Source of the DNA: CAYSRM01 sp964475205
GTDB taxonomy: Bacteria; Verrucomicrobiota; Kiritimatiellia; UBA8416; CAYSRM01
Length of the DNA stretch: 64,000 nucleotides
Assembly: GCA_964475205.1 (NCBI GenBank)
Contig: CAYYVQ010000001.1
Coordinates: forward strand, 1-64,000
Direction of reading: 5' to 3'
Positions 44,405-54,029 of the stretch are shown piece after piece. The first letter of the stretch is position 1; the number at the start of each line of letters is the position of its first letter. Both the position numbers and the translations under genes were made by a program. The notes beneath the pieces were generated by a model. The model saw nothing but the letters and a program-made list of their open reading frames with translations, was not told the DNA's origin and did not search any database.

Positions 44405-45469
44405 ATGTCTAATAGTTTTGGTCGGATTTTCAGGGTAACGACGTTTGGAGAATCGCATGGGCCATGCATAGGCGCAGTGATTGACGGTTGTCCTTCTCGT
44501 GTTGAGATATCGGAAAAACGAATACAGGCGCAGATGGCCAGGCGGCGGCCCGGCCAGAGCAGGCTCGCAACTTCGCGCAGCGAATCTGACCGAGTCAGTA
44601 TAGTTTCGGGGATGCGCGAGGGGGCGACCCTGGGAACACCTATAGCTTTGATCATTGAAAACCGCGACACCCGCCCTTCTGACTACAGCGTAACACAGGA
44701 GGCTCCGCGGCCTTCTCATGCAGATTTTACATACAGATCGAAATACGGCATTGTTGCCGCAAGCGGAGGGGGCAGGGCCAGCGCGCGCGAAACTGCATGT
44801 CGGGTTGCAGCCGGAAGCATTGCCGAACAGTATATTGAATCGCTTTACGGAATCGAAATCATTGCCTGGGTCAGTTCCATCGGAGATGTGTCCTGCGAAG
44901 TGGATTCTACTTCGCTTGACAGGGACATGGTTGACGGATCGCCGGTCCGGTGTCCTGACGACAAAGCTTCCAGCCGGATGATTGAGATAGTGGAGGAGGC
45001 CATTGCAGAGGGCGACTCTGTGGGCGGCACTGTATCATGTGTATGCCGGAAAGTTCCCGCGGGGTGGGGCGAACCGGTCTTTGACAAGATGCATTCCCGT
45101 CTTGCTGCGGCGATGGTTTCCATTCCTGCCGCAAGGGGTTTTGAAATAGGCGCCGGATTCGCTTCTTCGCGCATGAAGGGCTCTGAGCACAACGATGTAT
45201 TTACGATGAAATCCGGCAGGCTGGGCACGGCGACAAATCACAGCGGCGGGGTCCAGGGGGGGATTACAAACGGTGAACCTGTAGTGTTCAGGGCAGCATT
45301 CAAGCCTACTGCGAGCATTGAAAAAAAACAGCAAAGCAGTGACTACAAAGGCAATATGCGCGAACTCGAGTTGAAGGGCCGCCATGATCCCTGCATCGTG
45401 CCAAGAGCAGTTCCGGTTGTTGAGTCGATGGCGGCGCTTGTGCTTGCCGACATGGCGCGGATGAGTTGA
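44405..45469 (+). CDS. aroC: Chorismate synthase
   Basis: A 354-residue FMN-dependent enzyme that closes the shikimate pathway to chorismate. It shows FRVTTFGESHGPCIGAVIDG, RRRPGQSRLATSRSESD, HADFTYRSKYGI, GGGRASARETACRVAAGSIA and, later, GSEHNDVF and NHSGGVQGGITNGEPVVFR. The ATG is two bases before tgt. All motifs I can check are intact. Confidence 0.97.
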   Translation: MSNSFGRIFRVTTFGESHGPCIGAVIDGCPSRVEISEKRIQAQMARRRPGQSRLATSRSESDRVSIVSGMREGATLGTPIALIIENRDTRPSDYSVTQEAPRPSHADFTYRSKYGIVAASGGGRASARETACRVAAGSIAEQYIESLYGIEIIAWVSSIGDVSCEVDSTSLDRDMVDGSPVRCPDDKASSRMIEIVEEAIAEGDSVGGTVSCVCRKVPAGWGEPVFDKMHSRLAAAMVSIPAARGFEIGAGFASSRMKGSEHNDVFTMKSGRLGTATNHSGGVQGGITNGEPVVFRAAFKPTASIEKKQQSSDYKGNMRELELKGRHDPCIVPRAVPVVESMAALVLADMARMS

Positions 45470-45470
45470 T

Positions 45471-46589
45471 ATGGATTCGCCCGGAACCTTCAATATAGAA
45501 GCTTCTGACAACGGTTCCCAGGCCCGCGCCGGCAGGCTTCAGACCGCGCACGGAGTTGTGGAAACGCCTGCCTTTATGCCGGTGGCTACTCAAATGAGCG
45601 TTAAGGCCCTTACGCCGCGCGACCTCACAGAAACCGGCGCGGGAATTATTGTGGCTAATACTTATCATGCCTGCGTCCGTCCGGGGATAAATGTCATTGA
45701 TCAAATGGGCGGGCTGCATCAGTTTATGGGATGGTCGAGGCCTATCCTGACGGACAGCGGCGGGTACCAGGTGTTCAGCCTGGCAAAGTTGCGCAAAATC
45801 TTTGACCATGGTGTTGAATTTAACTCGCACTTTGACGGCCGGAGGTTATTTCTTGGTCCTGTCGAGGCCATGGATGTTCAGAGGCGGCTTGGGTCGGACA
45901 TTGCAATGGCATTCGACGTGTGTCCTCCCTATCCGTGCGGTTATGATTACGCTTGTCAAGTTGTGGACAAGACCTTAGCATGGGCGGCTGCTTGTTGGGA
46001 ACAGGAAAGATCTGAAGGTCAGTTGCTCTTCGGTATTGTGCAGGGAGGGGAATTTGATGAGGTTCGCCGGTATTGCGCCGAGGGGCTGATTGATATAGGA
46101 TTTGACGGTTATGCGGTTGGAGGAGTCAGCGTGGGCGAGCCCGAGGCGGAGCTTCGCAGGGGGATTGAGGCCTCGGTAAAGCATTTGCCGTGGGAGCGTC
46201 CCAGGTACGTAATGGGTCTTGGCAAGATGGACCAGATACTGTGGTCTGTGCGCAAGGGAGCGGACATGTTTGATTGTGTAATGCCCACCCGTTTTGCCAG
46301 GAACGGAACGGCTTTTACCCGCCGGGGCAAGGTGGCGGTTAAGGCGGGAGAATATATTTCTGACGCAGGACCGGTTGAAGAAGGTTGCAGTTGTTACGTT
46401 TGCGGCAATTTTTCGAGGGCGTACATAAGGCACCTTCTGAACGTGAACGAAATTCTGGGGGTTCATTTGTTGACCCTGCACAACATTCACAGGTATATGG
46501 AGTTTATGAAAGACATCAGGGAAGCCATTAAATGCGGCAGGTTTGCGGAATTCGCAGACGAGTTTACTGCCGCGTCTGCGGCGGTCTGA
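45471..46589 (+). CDS. tgt: Queuine tRNA-ribosyltransferase
   Basis: A 372-residue base-exchange enzyme that puts a queuosine precursor into tRNA at position 34. Catalytic and binding motifs: TPAFMPVATQ-like text at TPAFMPVATQMS, TDSGGYQVFSL with the active Asp, DIAMAFDVCPP, GIVQGG, GGVSVGEP, VMGLGKMDQI and MPTRFARNG. The zinc site is CSCYVC with a His in TLHN. It opens the conserved tgt-yajC-secDF order. Confidence 0.95.
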   Translation: MDSPGTFNIEASDNGSQARAGRLQTAHGVVETPAFMPVATQMSVKALTPRDLTETGAGIIVANTYHACVRPGINVIDQMGGLHQFMGWSRPILTDSGGYQVFSLAKLRKIFDHGVEFNSHFDGRRLFLGPVEAMDVQRRLGSDIAMAFDVCPPYPCGYDYACQVVDKTLAWAAACWEQERSEGQLLFGIVQGGEFDEVRRYCAEGLIDIGFDGYAVGGVSVGEPEAELRRGIEASVKHLPWERPRYVMGLGKMDQILWSVRKGADMFDCVMPTRFARNGTAFTRRGKVAVKAGEYISDAGPVEEGCSCYVCGNFSRAYIRHLLNVNEILGVHLLTLHNIHRYMEFMKDIREAIKCGRFAEFADEFTAASAAV

Positions 46590-46616
46590 TTATATTTGAA
46601 CTGGAGGATTGGCAGT

Positions 46617-46958
46617 ATGGATTTACAGGACATGATTTATATCGCACAGGCGGGAGGAAAACAGGGTGGTTCGCAGTTGATGGGCTGGTTCCCGATAATT
46701 ATACTGGTGCTCATTTTTTATTTCATGCTTATCCGGCCGCAGCAGCGAAAAGAAAAGGAACGGAAAGCAATGATAGAGAATGCCAGGAAGGGAGACCGGA
46801 TCATGTTCAGCGGCGGCATTCTTGGAACGATAACGAACGTGAAGGATAACACTTTTGTTATAAAAATTGCAGACAATGTGAAGATTGAGGCAGCGAAGGC
46901 TTCTGTTTCCAGAGTTCTGGACAAGGGAGAGAAGCCGGCGGAGACTGATAAAAAATAG
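46617..46958 (+). CDS. yajC: Preprotein translocase subunit YajC
   Basis: A 113-residue single-helix membrane protein that associates with SecDF. The start at 46617 has GGAGG ten bases upstream, better than a TTG at 46596. The helix MGWFPIIILVLIFYFMLIRP with the QQRKEKE stop and the beta-rich YajC core (RIMFSGGILGTITNVKDNTF) are typical. It lies between tgt and secDF. Confidence 0.93.
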   Translation: MDLQDMIYIAQAGGKQGGSQLMGWFPIIILVLIFYFMLIRPQQRKEKERKAMIENARKGDRIMFSGGILGTITNVKDNTFVIKIADNVKIEAAKASVSRVLDKGEKPAETDKK

Positions 46959-46975
46959 TTAGGGGAGCAATCATT

Positions 46976-49447
46976 GTGGAAACTAAGACGAAATGGAAAT
47001 GGCTTATTGTTGTTCTTTGCATTGCAGTGTCGGGCATTCTGGTTTGGCCTCCGGGTGAAAAGATTCGTCTGGGCCTGGATCTTGAAGGCGGGACGAGTCT
47101 GATTGTTGCGGTTGATGACGAAGATGTTGCCGCGCAGGTGCGGGAGAAGGCGCCTGAAAATCTGGCCGAGGAGGATCTGCAGCGAAGGATCCGCAAAGAA
47201 ATTACAGATTCTCATCAACGCGCGCTTGAGGTGATTCGAAACAGGGTTGACCAGCTTGGAATAGCCGAGCCTGTTATCTTCAAGGAAAAGGGCAGCAATC
47301 GCATAGTTATCCAGCTTCCCGGAGCAGACAAGGAGAAGCGAGAAGAAGCTATTAGACAAATCCAACGCGTTGCATTTCTTGCATTTCATCTGGTTCATAA
47401 GGACAACTCCGAGCTTGCAAAAGAATTGTTAAGCAAAGGGATTACGCCTGAAGGTTACCAGATCGTGCGTGTGGACCAGGACCTTTACTATCGGAAAACG
47501 ACAGATGTATTGAGTGACGAAGTTGTCAAAGAGCCCTTCAGACAGCTTGATCCGCCGCTGGGTTACAAGTATCTTCTTGAGAGGATGAGAGTGCCGGGTG
47601 TTGAAGACCGCCTGTACAGGCCTGCAGTTGTTAAGCGGCGTTATGAATTAAGCGGGGATTCCCTGGAAGACGCCCACGTTGAAGTTGCTTCCATGGGAAG
47701 CAAGTATGTGACCATTGATCTTGACCGCGAGGGCGCCAGGGATTTTGAAAATATTACCCGCAAGCACACGGACCGGCAACTTGCCATTGTCCTTGACGAT
47801 GTTGTTTATTCCTCTCCAATGATTAACGAGGTGATTTCCGGCGGCAGCGCCATGATTACCGGGAATTTCCCGGGCAGAGAAGCGGACCGGCTTGCAATGG
47901 TCCTGAGAACCGGAGCGCTCCCCGCCGGGGTTGAGATAGTGGAAAAGCGGATCGTGGATCCTACGATGGGCGAGGACTCAAAAAATAGCGGAATCCTGGC
48001 CGTTGCGTTGGCCGGTATTGCCGTGCTGATCTTCATGGCGGCATACTATCTGTTGAGCGGGCTTATTGCCGATATTGCGCTGGTTTTGAATCTTGTTCTT
48101 CTGCCGCTTGGAATGGTGCTTACTGCCGGATTTATGGGCACATTCCTGGGAACCAGAACTGGAGGCAATCCATTCATGTTGCCTGTGCTTACCCTGCCCG
48201 GCATTGCGGGCATTCTTCTTACCATCGGCATGGCTGTCGACGCCAACGTCCTGATATTTGAACGAATGAGGGAAGAGTTCCAGGCCGGCAAAAAGCTCTG
48301 GAATGCAATAACGGCCGGGTATGACCGGGCTTTTGTTACGATCATGGACGCGAATGTCACCACGCTAATCACCGGTATTATTCTTTTCATATTCGGTTCC
48401 GGACCGATACGGGGTTTCGCGGTGACACTGTGCGCCGGGATAATGGTCAGTCTTTTCACGGCGTTGGTTGTGACACGGTTGCTTTTCGGCGCTATTACTC
48501 CGAAAATGCACACCACCAGGCTTAAGATGTTTTCTATTGTCCGGCAGACATCCATTGACTTTATAGGCAAGAGGCGAATTGCCGCAGTGGTTTCCATACT
48601 ATTAATTGCGCTGCCTATGGGGTACATGGTTCACAGGGGCATGTCCGATCCGGCCCGGATTTTTGGAGTGGATTTTGTCAGCGGCTCATCGCTTTCTCTG
48701 ACGTATGATACCGCGCCTGCAGTCGATGAAATACGGAAAATCCTTGATAACAGCGGCCTGCCGGGAGCGCAGATACAGTACCAGGAAGAGATGGGCGGTG
48801 ATAACCGGTACCTCGTGATAAAAAGTTCGAGGGGCGAATCCGGACAGATAAAACAGCTTTTGCAGGAAAGCTTTCCGGATGCAGGCTTTATGGTGTCAAC
48901 TGAAGAGCAGGTAGAACCCCAGGTCAGCAGGCTGCTGAAAGTCAGGGCTGTCAAAGCGATTATAATAGCGCTGGTGTGTATTGTTATATACATATCTATC
49001 AGGTTTGAGTTCGGTTTTGCATGTGGGGCCATTGTTGCGCTGATTCATGATGTGCTGATTACCGCCGGTATCTATTCTTTGTGCGGACGGCAGTTGAGTC
49101 TTCCAATCATTGCGGCTTTATTGACGATTGTTGGTTACTCTGTTAACGACACTATTGTTGTGTTTGACCGCATAAGAGAAGATTTGCGTCTTGTTAAGGG
49201 CAAGAGTTTCATGGAAATTTGCAACCTGAGCATCAACCAGACGCTCGGACGCACCCTGTTGACATCGCTGACAACATTGCTCGCGGTGGTAATGCTGCTG
49301 TTATTCGGCGGCGGGGCTGTTAATGACTTTGCGCTGGCGCTGTTTATCGGTGTGGTTGTGGGAACATATTCTTCGGTATTTATCGCAACACCGGTGGTGC
49401 TGCTATGGTACAGGGGCAAAAAGCCCGACTTTGCTGCGGGACAGTGA
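46976..49447 (+). CDS. secDF: Fused SecDF protein-export membrane protein
   Basis: An 823-residue fusion of SecD (about 1-520) and SecF (about 530-823). It uses the proton gradient to finish pulling exported proteins through SecYEG. The SecD half has LGLDLEGGTSLIV, the periplasmic P1 domain, and six helices with TLPGIAGILLTIGMAVDANV. The SecF half has GVDFVSGSSLSLTYD and AALLTIVGYSVNDTIVVFDRI. The start is a GTG at 46976. Separate secD and secF are usual in proteobacteria. The stop overlaps the recJ start. Confidence 0.95.
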   Translation: METKTKWKWLIVVLCIAVSGILVWPPGEKIRLGLDLEGGTSLIVAVDDEDVAAQVREKAPENLAEEDLQRRIRKEITDSHQRALEVIRNRVDQLGIAEPVIFKEKGSNRIVIQLPGADKEKREEAIRQIQRVAFLAFHLVHKDNSELAKELLSKGITPEGYQIVRVDQDLYYRKTTDVLSDEVVKEPFRQLDPPLGYKYLLERMRVPGVEDRLYRPAVVKRRYELSGDSLEDAHVEVASMGSKYVTIDLDREGARDFENITRKHTDRQLAIVLDDVVYSSPMINEVISGGSAMITGNFPGREADRLAMVLRTGALPAGVEIVEKRIVDPTMGEDSKNSGILAVALAGIAVLIFMAAYYLLSGLIADIALVLNLVLLPLGMVLTAGFMGTFLGTRTGGNPFMLPVLTLPGIAGILLTIGMAVDANVLIFERMREEFQAGKKLWNAITAGYDRAFVTIMDANVTTLITGIILFIFGSGPIRGFAVTLCAGIMVSLFTALVVTRLLFGAITPKMHTTRLKMFSIVRQTSIDFIGKRRIAAVVSILLIALPMGYMVHRGMSDPARIFGVDFVSGSSLSLTYDTAPAVDEIRKILDNSGLPGAQIQYQEEMGGDNRYLVIKSSRGESGQIKQLLQESFPDAGFMVSTEEQVEPQVSRLLKVRAVKAIIIALVCIVIYISIRFEFGFACGAIVALIHDVLITAGIYSLCGRQLSLPIIAALLTIVGYSVNDTIVVFDRIREDLRLVKGKSFMEICNLSINQTLGRTLLTSLTTLLAVVMLLLFGGGAVNDFALALFIGVVVGTYSSVFIATPVVLLWYRGKKPDFAAGQ

Positions 49448-51177
49448 GTATAGAAGCCAGGTACAACTGGAAGACTTTGCGGCCTGAGGGGCGGGCTGTT
49501 GATGAGCTGTGCGAAAAGCTGGATGTTTCCAAGGCCATAGCCTCGGCTTTGTGGGCGAGGGGTATAGACGGTTTAAAAGATGCACAGGCATATCTGAAAC
49601 CCAGGCTAGTGAATCTGAGCGACCCTTTTGACCTTCCTGACATGGACAATGCAGTGCATTGCCTGTGGGGCTGTATCGATGCTGGAAAGAAGATAACAAT
49701 TTTCGGTGATTACGATGTTGACGGGTTGACTGCCACGGCGTTGCTTTACCAGGTATTGAGGAAGTTCGGGGCGGAATGCTCATATTTTCTTCCACACAGG
49801 GAGGAAGAAGGATATGGACTGAGTGGCTCCGCAGTTGAACGTTGCCTCGCCGAACATAGTTTTCAAACTCTCGTTACTGTTGATTGCGGTTCGTGTGCAG
49901 GGGAGCAGGCAGGCATACTGCGCAGTCGCGGGAAAGATGTTGTAGTTACTGATCATCACGAGTTTCATGAGCCTTGTTCGCAGGCCACTGCGTTTGTGAA
50001 TCCCAAACGCTCATCCAACCCTGAAACCCGGTATCTTTCGGGCGTAGGCGTTGCCTTCAAGCTTTGTCATGCTATGCAGAAGAGAGCCATGGAGCAGGGG
50101 CGCAAGGTCGCAGGCGAATTGGACCTTCGGGACTTTCTTGACCTTGTTGCTGTTGGAACTGTTGCGGATATTGTCCCTTTGACCGGGGAGAACCGGATTC
50201 TTGTCAAAGCAGGAATCGACCGCATGAAAGTTTCTCCGTCACCCGGACTGGCCGAACTGGTAAAAGTTTCGCAGATATCGGGTTGCCGTAATTCCTATGA
50301 TATTGGATTTCGGCTTGGTCCGCGTTTGAATGCCGCGGGCAGGACCGGAGATGCAACGAGGGCTTTACGGTTGTTGCTTGCTTCCGATGCCGTTGCTGCC
50401 AGGCCTTTTGCCGAGGAATTGAATAACGCCAACAGCATGAGACGGAAAATTGAGGAAAGGGTCGGATGCGAAGCGCAGGACAAGGTTGAATCATGTTTTG
50501 ATCCCGGTACGGACTTTGCTGTCGTGGTGAACGGGACAGACTGGCCGGTCGGAGTTATAGGCATTGTTGCTTCCAGGCTATCCGGCAGGCATAACCGGCC
50601 GGCAGTGATCTTTTCTGATGATGGGCAGGTAACATGCAGGGGTTCGGCTCGCAGACCCGATGGCATGGATTTCAGCCTCATTGAAGCTTTGAGTGAGTGC
50701 GGCGATCTGCTTGAGGCCTATGGAGGCCATCAGGCGGCAGCGGGGCTGGAGATCAAGAAGGATCGGATTGCCGATTTCCATGCGGCTTTTAACGAAGTGT
50801 GCCGTAGGAGACTCAACGGCAAGGATCTGACCCCGGGTGTTATTGTTACTGCGTGGATGAAAGAGCCTGATTTCTCGCTAACTATGGTGGACGAAGTCGA
50901 CAAATTAAGACCTTTTGGAGCGGGCAATGAAGGTCCATTGTGGGGAGTAAAAAACGCGCTCGTGGTCGGCGCCCCGAGAATTGTCGGGAAAAATCATCTA
51001 AAACTGAGTCTTCGTGTCGGCCGGAGTGTTATTGACGCTATTGGATTCAGGATGGGAGATCGTGTTCCCCTGGAAGGCGACGCACTGGATGCGCTTTTTG
51101 AGTTGGAAGTTAACGAGTGGAAGGGCAGGCGGAATCTTCAGATGAAGCTTAAGGATATCAGGCAGTCTTCACCTTGA
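49444..51177 (+). CDS. recJ: Single-stranded-DNA exonuclease RecJ
   Basis: A protein of about 577 residues from a GTG at 49444 that overlaps the secDF stop (GTGA). It degrades single-stranded DNA 5' to 3' in repair. DHH motifs: GDYDVDGLTATALLY, TVDCGSCAGEQA, VVTDHHEF, and SGVGVAFKLCHAM. The DHHA1 domain has SGRHNRPAVIFSDDG and GGHQAAAGLEI. The C-terminal OB-like domain follows. VDCGS replaces the more common VDCGI/T, which should be tolerated. Confidence 0.95.
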   Translation: MSIEARYNWKTLRPEGRAVDELCEKLDVSKAIASALWARGIDGLKDAQAYLKPRLVNLSDPFDLPDMDNAVHCLWGCIDAGKKITIFGDYDVDGLTATALLYQVLRKFGAECSYFLPHREEEGYGLSGSAVERCLAEHSFQTLVTVDCGSCAGEQAGILRSRGKDVVVTDHHEFHEPCSQATAFVNPKRSSNPETRYLSGVGVAFKLCHAMQKRAMEQGRKVAGELDLRDFLDLVAVGTVADIVPLTGENRILVKAGIDRMKVSPSPGLAELVKVSQISGCRNSYDIGFRLGPRLNAAGRTGDATRALRLLLASDAVAARPFAEELNNANSMRRKIEERVGCEAQDKVESCFDPGTDFAVVVNGTDWPVGVIGIVASRLSGRHNRPAVIFSDDGQVTCRGSARRPDGMDFSLIEALSECGDLLEAYGGHQAAAGLEIKKDRIADFHAAFNEVCRRRLNGKDLTPGVIVTAWMKEPDFSLTMVDEVDKLRPFGAGNEGPLWGVKNALVVGAPRIVGKNHLKLSLRVGRSVIDAIGFRMGDRVPLEGDALDALFELEVNEWKGRRNLQMKLKDIRQSSP

Positions 51178-51279
51178 AACACAACCAAATCCTGATATGG
51201 CCTGATGGAGAAGTATCCCGATGGCGAAAATAAATGTACTGGCGAGCGGGAGATCCGGCACGATATTGCTGCCACCCGC

Positions 51280-51348
51280 TAGTAGGCCCGGCTTCACCGA
51301 AAGCCGAGGCCCGAACAGCGCTGGGCTTCGGTGAAGCCCGCGCTACTA
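51280..51348. repeat. Imperfect palindrome between recJ and rpmB
   Basis: Arms of 22 bases at 51280-51301 and 51327-51348 pair with about three mismatches (core GGCTTCACCGAA against TTCGGTGAAGCC), with a second hairpin in the loop (GGCCC/GGGC region). The rest of the gap, 51178-51518, shows no gene. It may act as a transcript end or be a repeat remnant. Confidence 0.7.
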
Positions 51349-51518
51349 CGCACATCCTCATTCCAATAGGTTTTTTTGGGAAGAGGCCATAATGAGAATT
51401 GCTGGGCGAAAAGTCTTGCAGAAAAACCATAGTATAGGGTAAATTACAGAAGTGGATGTAAATTTATAAGGCCGGAAATTGCCGGTAATGGTTGTGGCTG
51501 CAGTTAAAGGAGATGGAG

Positions 51519-51746
51519 ATGCCGAGAGTTTGCGAAATTTGCGGAAAAGGTGGAATTACGGGCAACAGCATTGTTCGCAAGGGTTTACGCAAGAGCAAGG
51601 GTGGAATTGGGCTTCATACTACTGGGATCAGTAAGAGAAGATTCCTGCCCAATCTTCAGCGGGTCAGGGTAAGGGAAGACGGAGGCGCTGTTAGAAAGAC
51701 AGTGTGCGCTTCCTGCATTAGATCCGGAAAAATAAATAAAGCCTGA
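51519..51746 (+). CDS. rpmB: Ribosomal protein L28, four-cysteine form
   Basis: A 75-residue large-subunit protein. The start at 51519 has AAAGGAG nine bases upstream, whereas the in-frame codons before it lack support. It has MPRVCEICGKGGITGNSIVR, then SKRRFLPNLQRVRV and CASCIRSGKI. The two CxxC pairs form a zinc ribbon, which is the C+ variant. Paralogues lacking Cys are often induced under zinc limitation, but none is in the window. Confidence 0.95.
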   Translation: MPRVCEICGKGGITGNSIVRKGLRKSKGGIGLHTTGISKRRFLPNLQRVRVREDGGAVRKTVCASCIRSGKINKA

Positions 51747-51814
51747 ACGGGCGAAAGGCCCCCCTGAGTGGACGATAAAACTGTGTGTTTAACCGAGGTG
51801 GCTGCCAGGCCGAT

Positions 51815-52255
51815 ATGACTGACGAAATCAAAGAGTCCGAGGACATCAAAGATACAGATATCATCTTTGATTGCCCTCACTGCGGTAAAAGCCTTGCTAT
51901 TGATTACCGTGGTGCAGGCCTTACTATACCGTGCAGCGACTGCGGGACGGAGGTGCAGGTTCCTATACCCGAGGGGATGGAACTTACGGACATTGACAGC
52001 ACTGAGGAAGAGCAGGAAATAAGGATATTGCATCTGCGCAACTCTCTAACTGCGGCTGAATCTCGTATTGCGGCCCTCGAAGGCGAGCTTGAAGAGATAA
52101 ATGAGCGCAGGAAGTATCTCGAGGCCTCGCGCACACGAAACATGCGTTGTTTTAAGACTATCAGGGAAAAGACAGAGGTAATAGGCAAGGCTTTGTCACA
52201 AATTGCGGACGCAATTAAGGAAATAGATGCTGGAGAAAGCCAGCAGGAAACCTAG
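51815..52255 (+). CDS. Zinc-ribbon and coiled-coil protein, unassigned
   Basis: A protein of about 146 residues from the ATG at 51815. A four-cysteine ribbon (CPHCGKSLAID and CSDCGTEVQV) is followed by an acidic linker and a coiled coil of about 60 residues (LHLRNSLTAAESRIAALEGE). The ribbon could bind nucleic acid or protein. No function is evident. It is on its own between rpmB and a convergent glycosyltransferase. Confidence 0.6.
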   Translation: MTDEIKESEDIKDTDIIFDCPHCGKSLAIDYRGAGLTIPCSDCGTEVQVPIPEGMELTDIDSTEEEQEIRILHLRNSLTAAESRIAALEGELEEINERRKYLEASRTRNMRCFKTIREKTEVIGKALSQIADAIKEIDAGESQQET

Positions 52256-52263
52256 ACCTGCCT

Positions 52264-53436
52264 TTACGGAGAAGTGAGCGCTGACTTCAGACGCAGTCCG
52301 ACTTTATCCCAGGAATATTCATCAAGTACATATTGGCGACCGGTTTCCCCGAGTTTCATGTTGAGATCTCTGTCCTCCACAAGAAGCTTGAGTTCTTCTT
52401 CGAATTCCGGATAAAAACTGAACCAGAGTCCGGCGCCGCTGCTGCGGCACTGGTCTACCAGCACAGGGCTGCGAGCGTGGACTAAAGCCGGGGTTCTTGC
52501 TATCCATGCTTCGAGCAGAACTATGCCCAGGCTTTCATTTACTGACGGATGGCAGAAAGCGATTGCTTCAGTCATCGCCGCTTGCTTGTCCTCTTCAGAA
52601 ACAAATCCAAGATCACGTACATGTTCGGAAGCAGCGGCGGTAATATCAACTTCTCCTGCTCCGGTCAGGATTAGTTGAAGATCCATTGATGTGCGCTTGC
52701 GAAAGGTGTTGAAGTAGTCAACAAGCAACGGTGTTCCTTTCAACATTTCCTTTCGGCCCGAATAAAGGACATAAGGTTTTGAGATTTGATAATCACGCAA
52801 AAACGATTCTGTTTGAACATTGAAGGGTTCTATTCCTGTGCCCACACAGGGCCAGTCTTTGACCGAGCCGGAAATCAGAGAGAGCGCGAGATTTTTTTCC
52901 GCCCTGGTATTGAACATTCCGCTCCCGACCTTTTCAAACATTTCTTTGAAGATAGTGAGCCTGGCAAATGGCTCGTCGTGGAGACAGGGAACCAGGACGG
53001 TTTTTTCGGGCGCAACTTTTGACGCGAAGAACGGCAGACCGAAGAGATAAGGACCGGCCACTATCCTGTCAAAATCACTGGTGTGTGACGAAAGATAATC
53101 GCAGAGCGAAGCGCTGTTTACACTATTTTTGATCCATTCTAATTCCTCTTGTTGCGAGAGGGTGTTTGAAGCGCATATCCTTGACTGGAGCGAATGGAAC
53201 AGATCAAGGTCCCGGTCGTCAACAGGAAAGAATCCCACTGACATGCCGTCGATGTCCCGGAACCCGGGTTCCAGTTCATTTTCCCATGTAAAATGGTTGA
53301 CCGCGCAGGTTGTAAGAAATGAAACATCCCAACCCTGCGAGCTCAGGTACACAGCCTGGCTTTTAAGAAGTGTCTCTGCTCCTCCAACTGTTTTGCCTTT
53401 TGCTAAACGGGGAGCTATGAAAGCGATTTTCGGCAT
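52264..53436 (-). CDS. GT4 family glycosyltransferase
   Basis: A 390-residue two-domain (GT-B) enzyme. The N-terminal domain starts IAFIAPRLAKGKTVGGAETLL, the usual glycine-rich acceptor loop. The C-terminal domain has YVLYSGRKEMLKGTPLLVDYF, LGFVSEEDKQAAM and the E-x7-E donor site in CHPSVNESLGIVLLEAWIA. It probably adds a sugar to a surface glycan, though the substrate is unknown. It follows the 149-residue protein by 12 bases. Confidence 0.85.
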   Translation of the reverse strand: MPKIAFIAPRLAKGKTVGGAETLLKSQAVYLSSQGWDVSFLTTCAVNHFTWENELEPGFRDIDGMSVGFFPVDDRDLDLFHSLQSRICASNTLSQQEELEWIKNSVNSASLCDYLSSHTSDFDRIVAGPYLFGLPFFASKVAPEKTVLVPCLHDEPFARLTIFKEMFEKVGSGMFNTRAEKNLALSLISGSVKDWPCVGTGIEPFNVQTESFLRDYQISKPYVLYSGRKEMLKGTPLLVDYFNTFRKRTSMDLQLILTGAGEVDITAAASEHVRDLGFVSEEDKQAAMTEAIAFCHPSVNESLGIVLLEAWIARTPALVHARSPVLVDQCRSSGAGLWFSFYPEFEEELKLLVEDRDLNMKLGETGRQYVLDEYSWDKVGLRLKSALTSP

Positions 53437-53448
53437 AGGATTTCTGCG

Positions 53449-53898
53449 TCAGGATTCAGTTTTATTCTCGAGTTGTGAAATTCTCTTTTCCAGGTTGCGA
53501 ATCCTGTTTTCGTAGTGTTCGTGTATGCCCTGTATTGCGCCAAGGAGCAACCCGTTGATCTGGTTCTGTTGAGACCAGAGCCTGTAGGTATAGAACTTCA
53601 GCGCTTTCCATGCAAGCTTCTTGCCGAAAACCAGGGCCCCGGAAAAGACACGCCTGCGTTCCAGGATCTGGAAATCGTTTATATCTACCTCCGTGGTATC
53701 GTTTAAGCAGGAGAGGTAATATGGCAGAAATTCTTCTTCATCTTTCAAATTTGACAGGTTATAGCGCTCGGCTCTGGCAAGGGCAGGATCGGAATAAACG
53801 CCGTCTTCACGTTTTTCTTTAACCCTTTGCCTGATCTTCCGGACTATTTGTTCGGTGTCCAGACCTTCTGCGTTTATCTGTAGTGTGTTCTCGCTCAT
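53449..53898 (-). CDS. Small unassigned protein linked to the glycosyltransferase
   Basis: A 149-residue soluble protein. It has an N-terminal helical region, the pattern ERYNLSNL, an aromatic helix FYTYRLWSQQNQIN and a short coiled coil (ENRIRNLEKRISQLENK) at the end. Similar stretches precede methyltransferase or glycosyltransferase genes in glycan clusters, so it may support polysaccharide assembly. That link is by position only. Confidence 0.5.
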   Translation of the reverse strand: MSENTLQINAEGLDTEQIVRKIRQRVKEKREDGVYSDPALARAERYNLSNLKDEEEFLPYYLSCLNDTTEVDINDFQILERRRVFSGALVFGKKLAWKALKFYTYRLWSQQNQINGLLLGAIQGIHEHYENRIRNLEKRISQLENKTES

Positions 53899-54029
53899 GG
53901 CAGAACTTTAGATCATAAACGTTACGGTAACAAGTTCAGAAAACCGGAAAAGGCAGAACAGGCCTTAACTGGCGAGGGAGACAGCTTTGGCTTGATTTGC
54001 AGGGCAGGGGAGCAGAGTGTATTGTATAT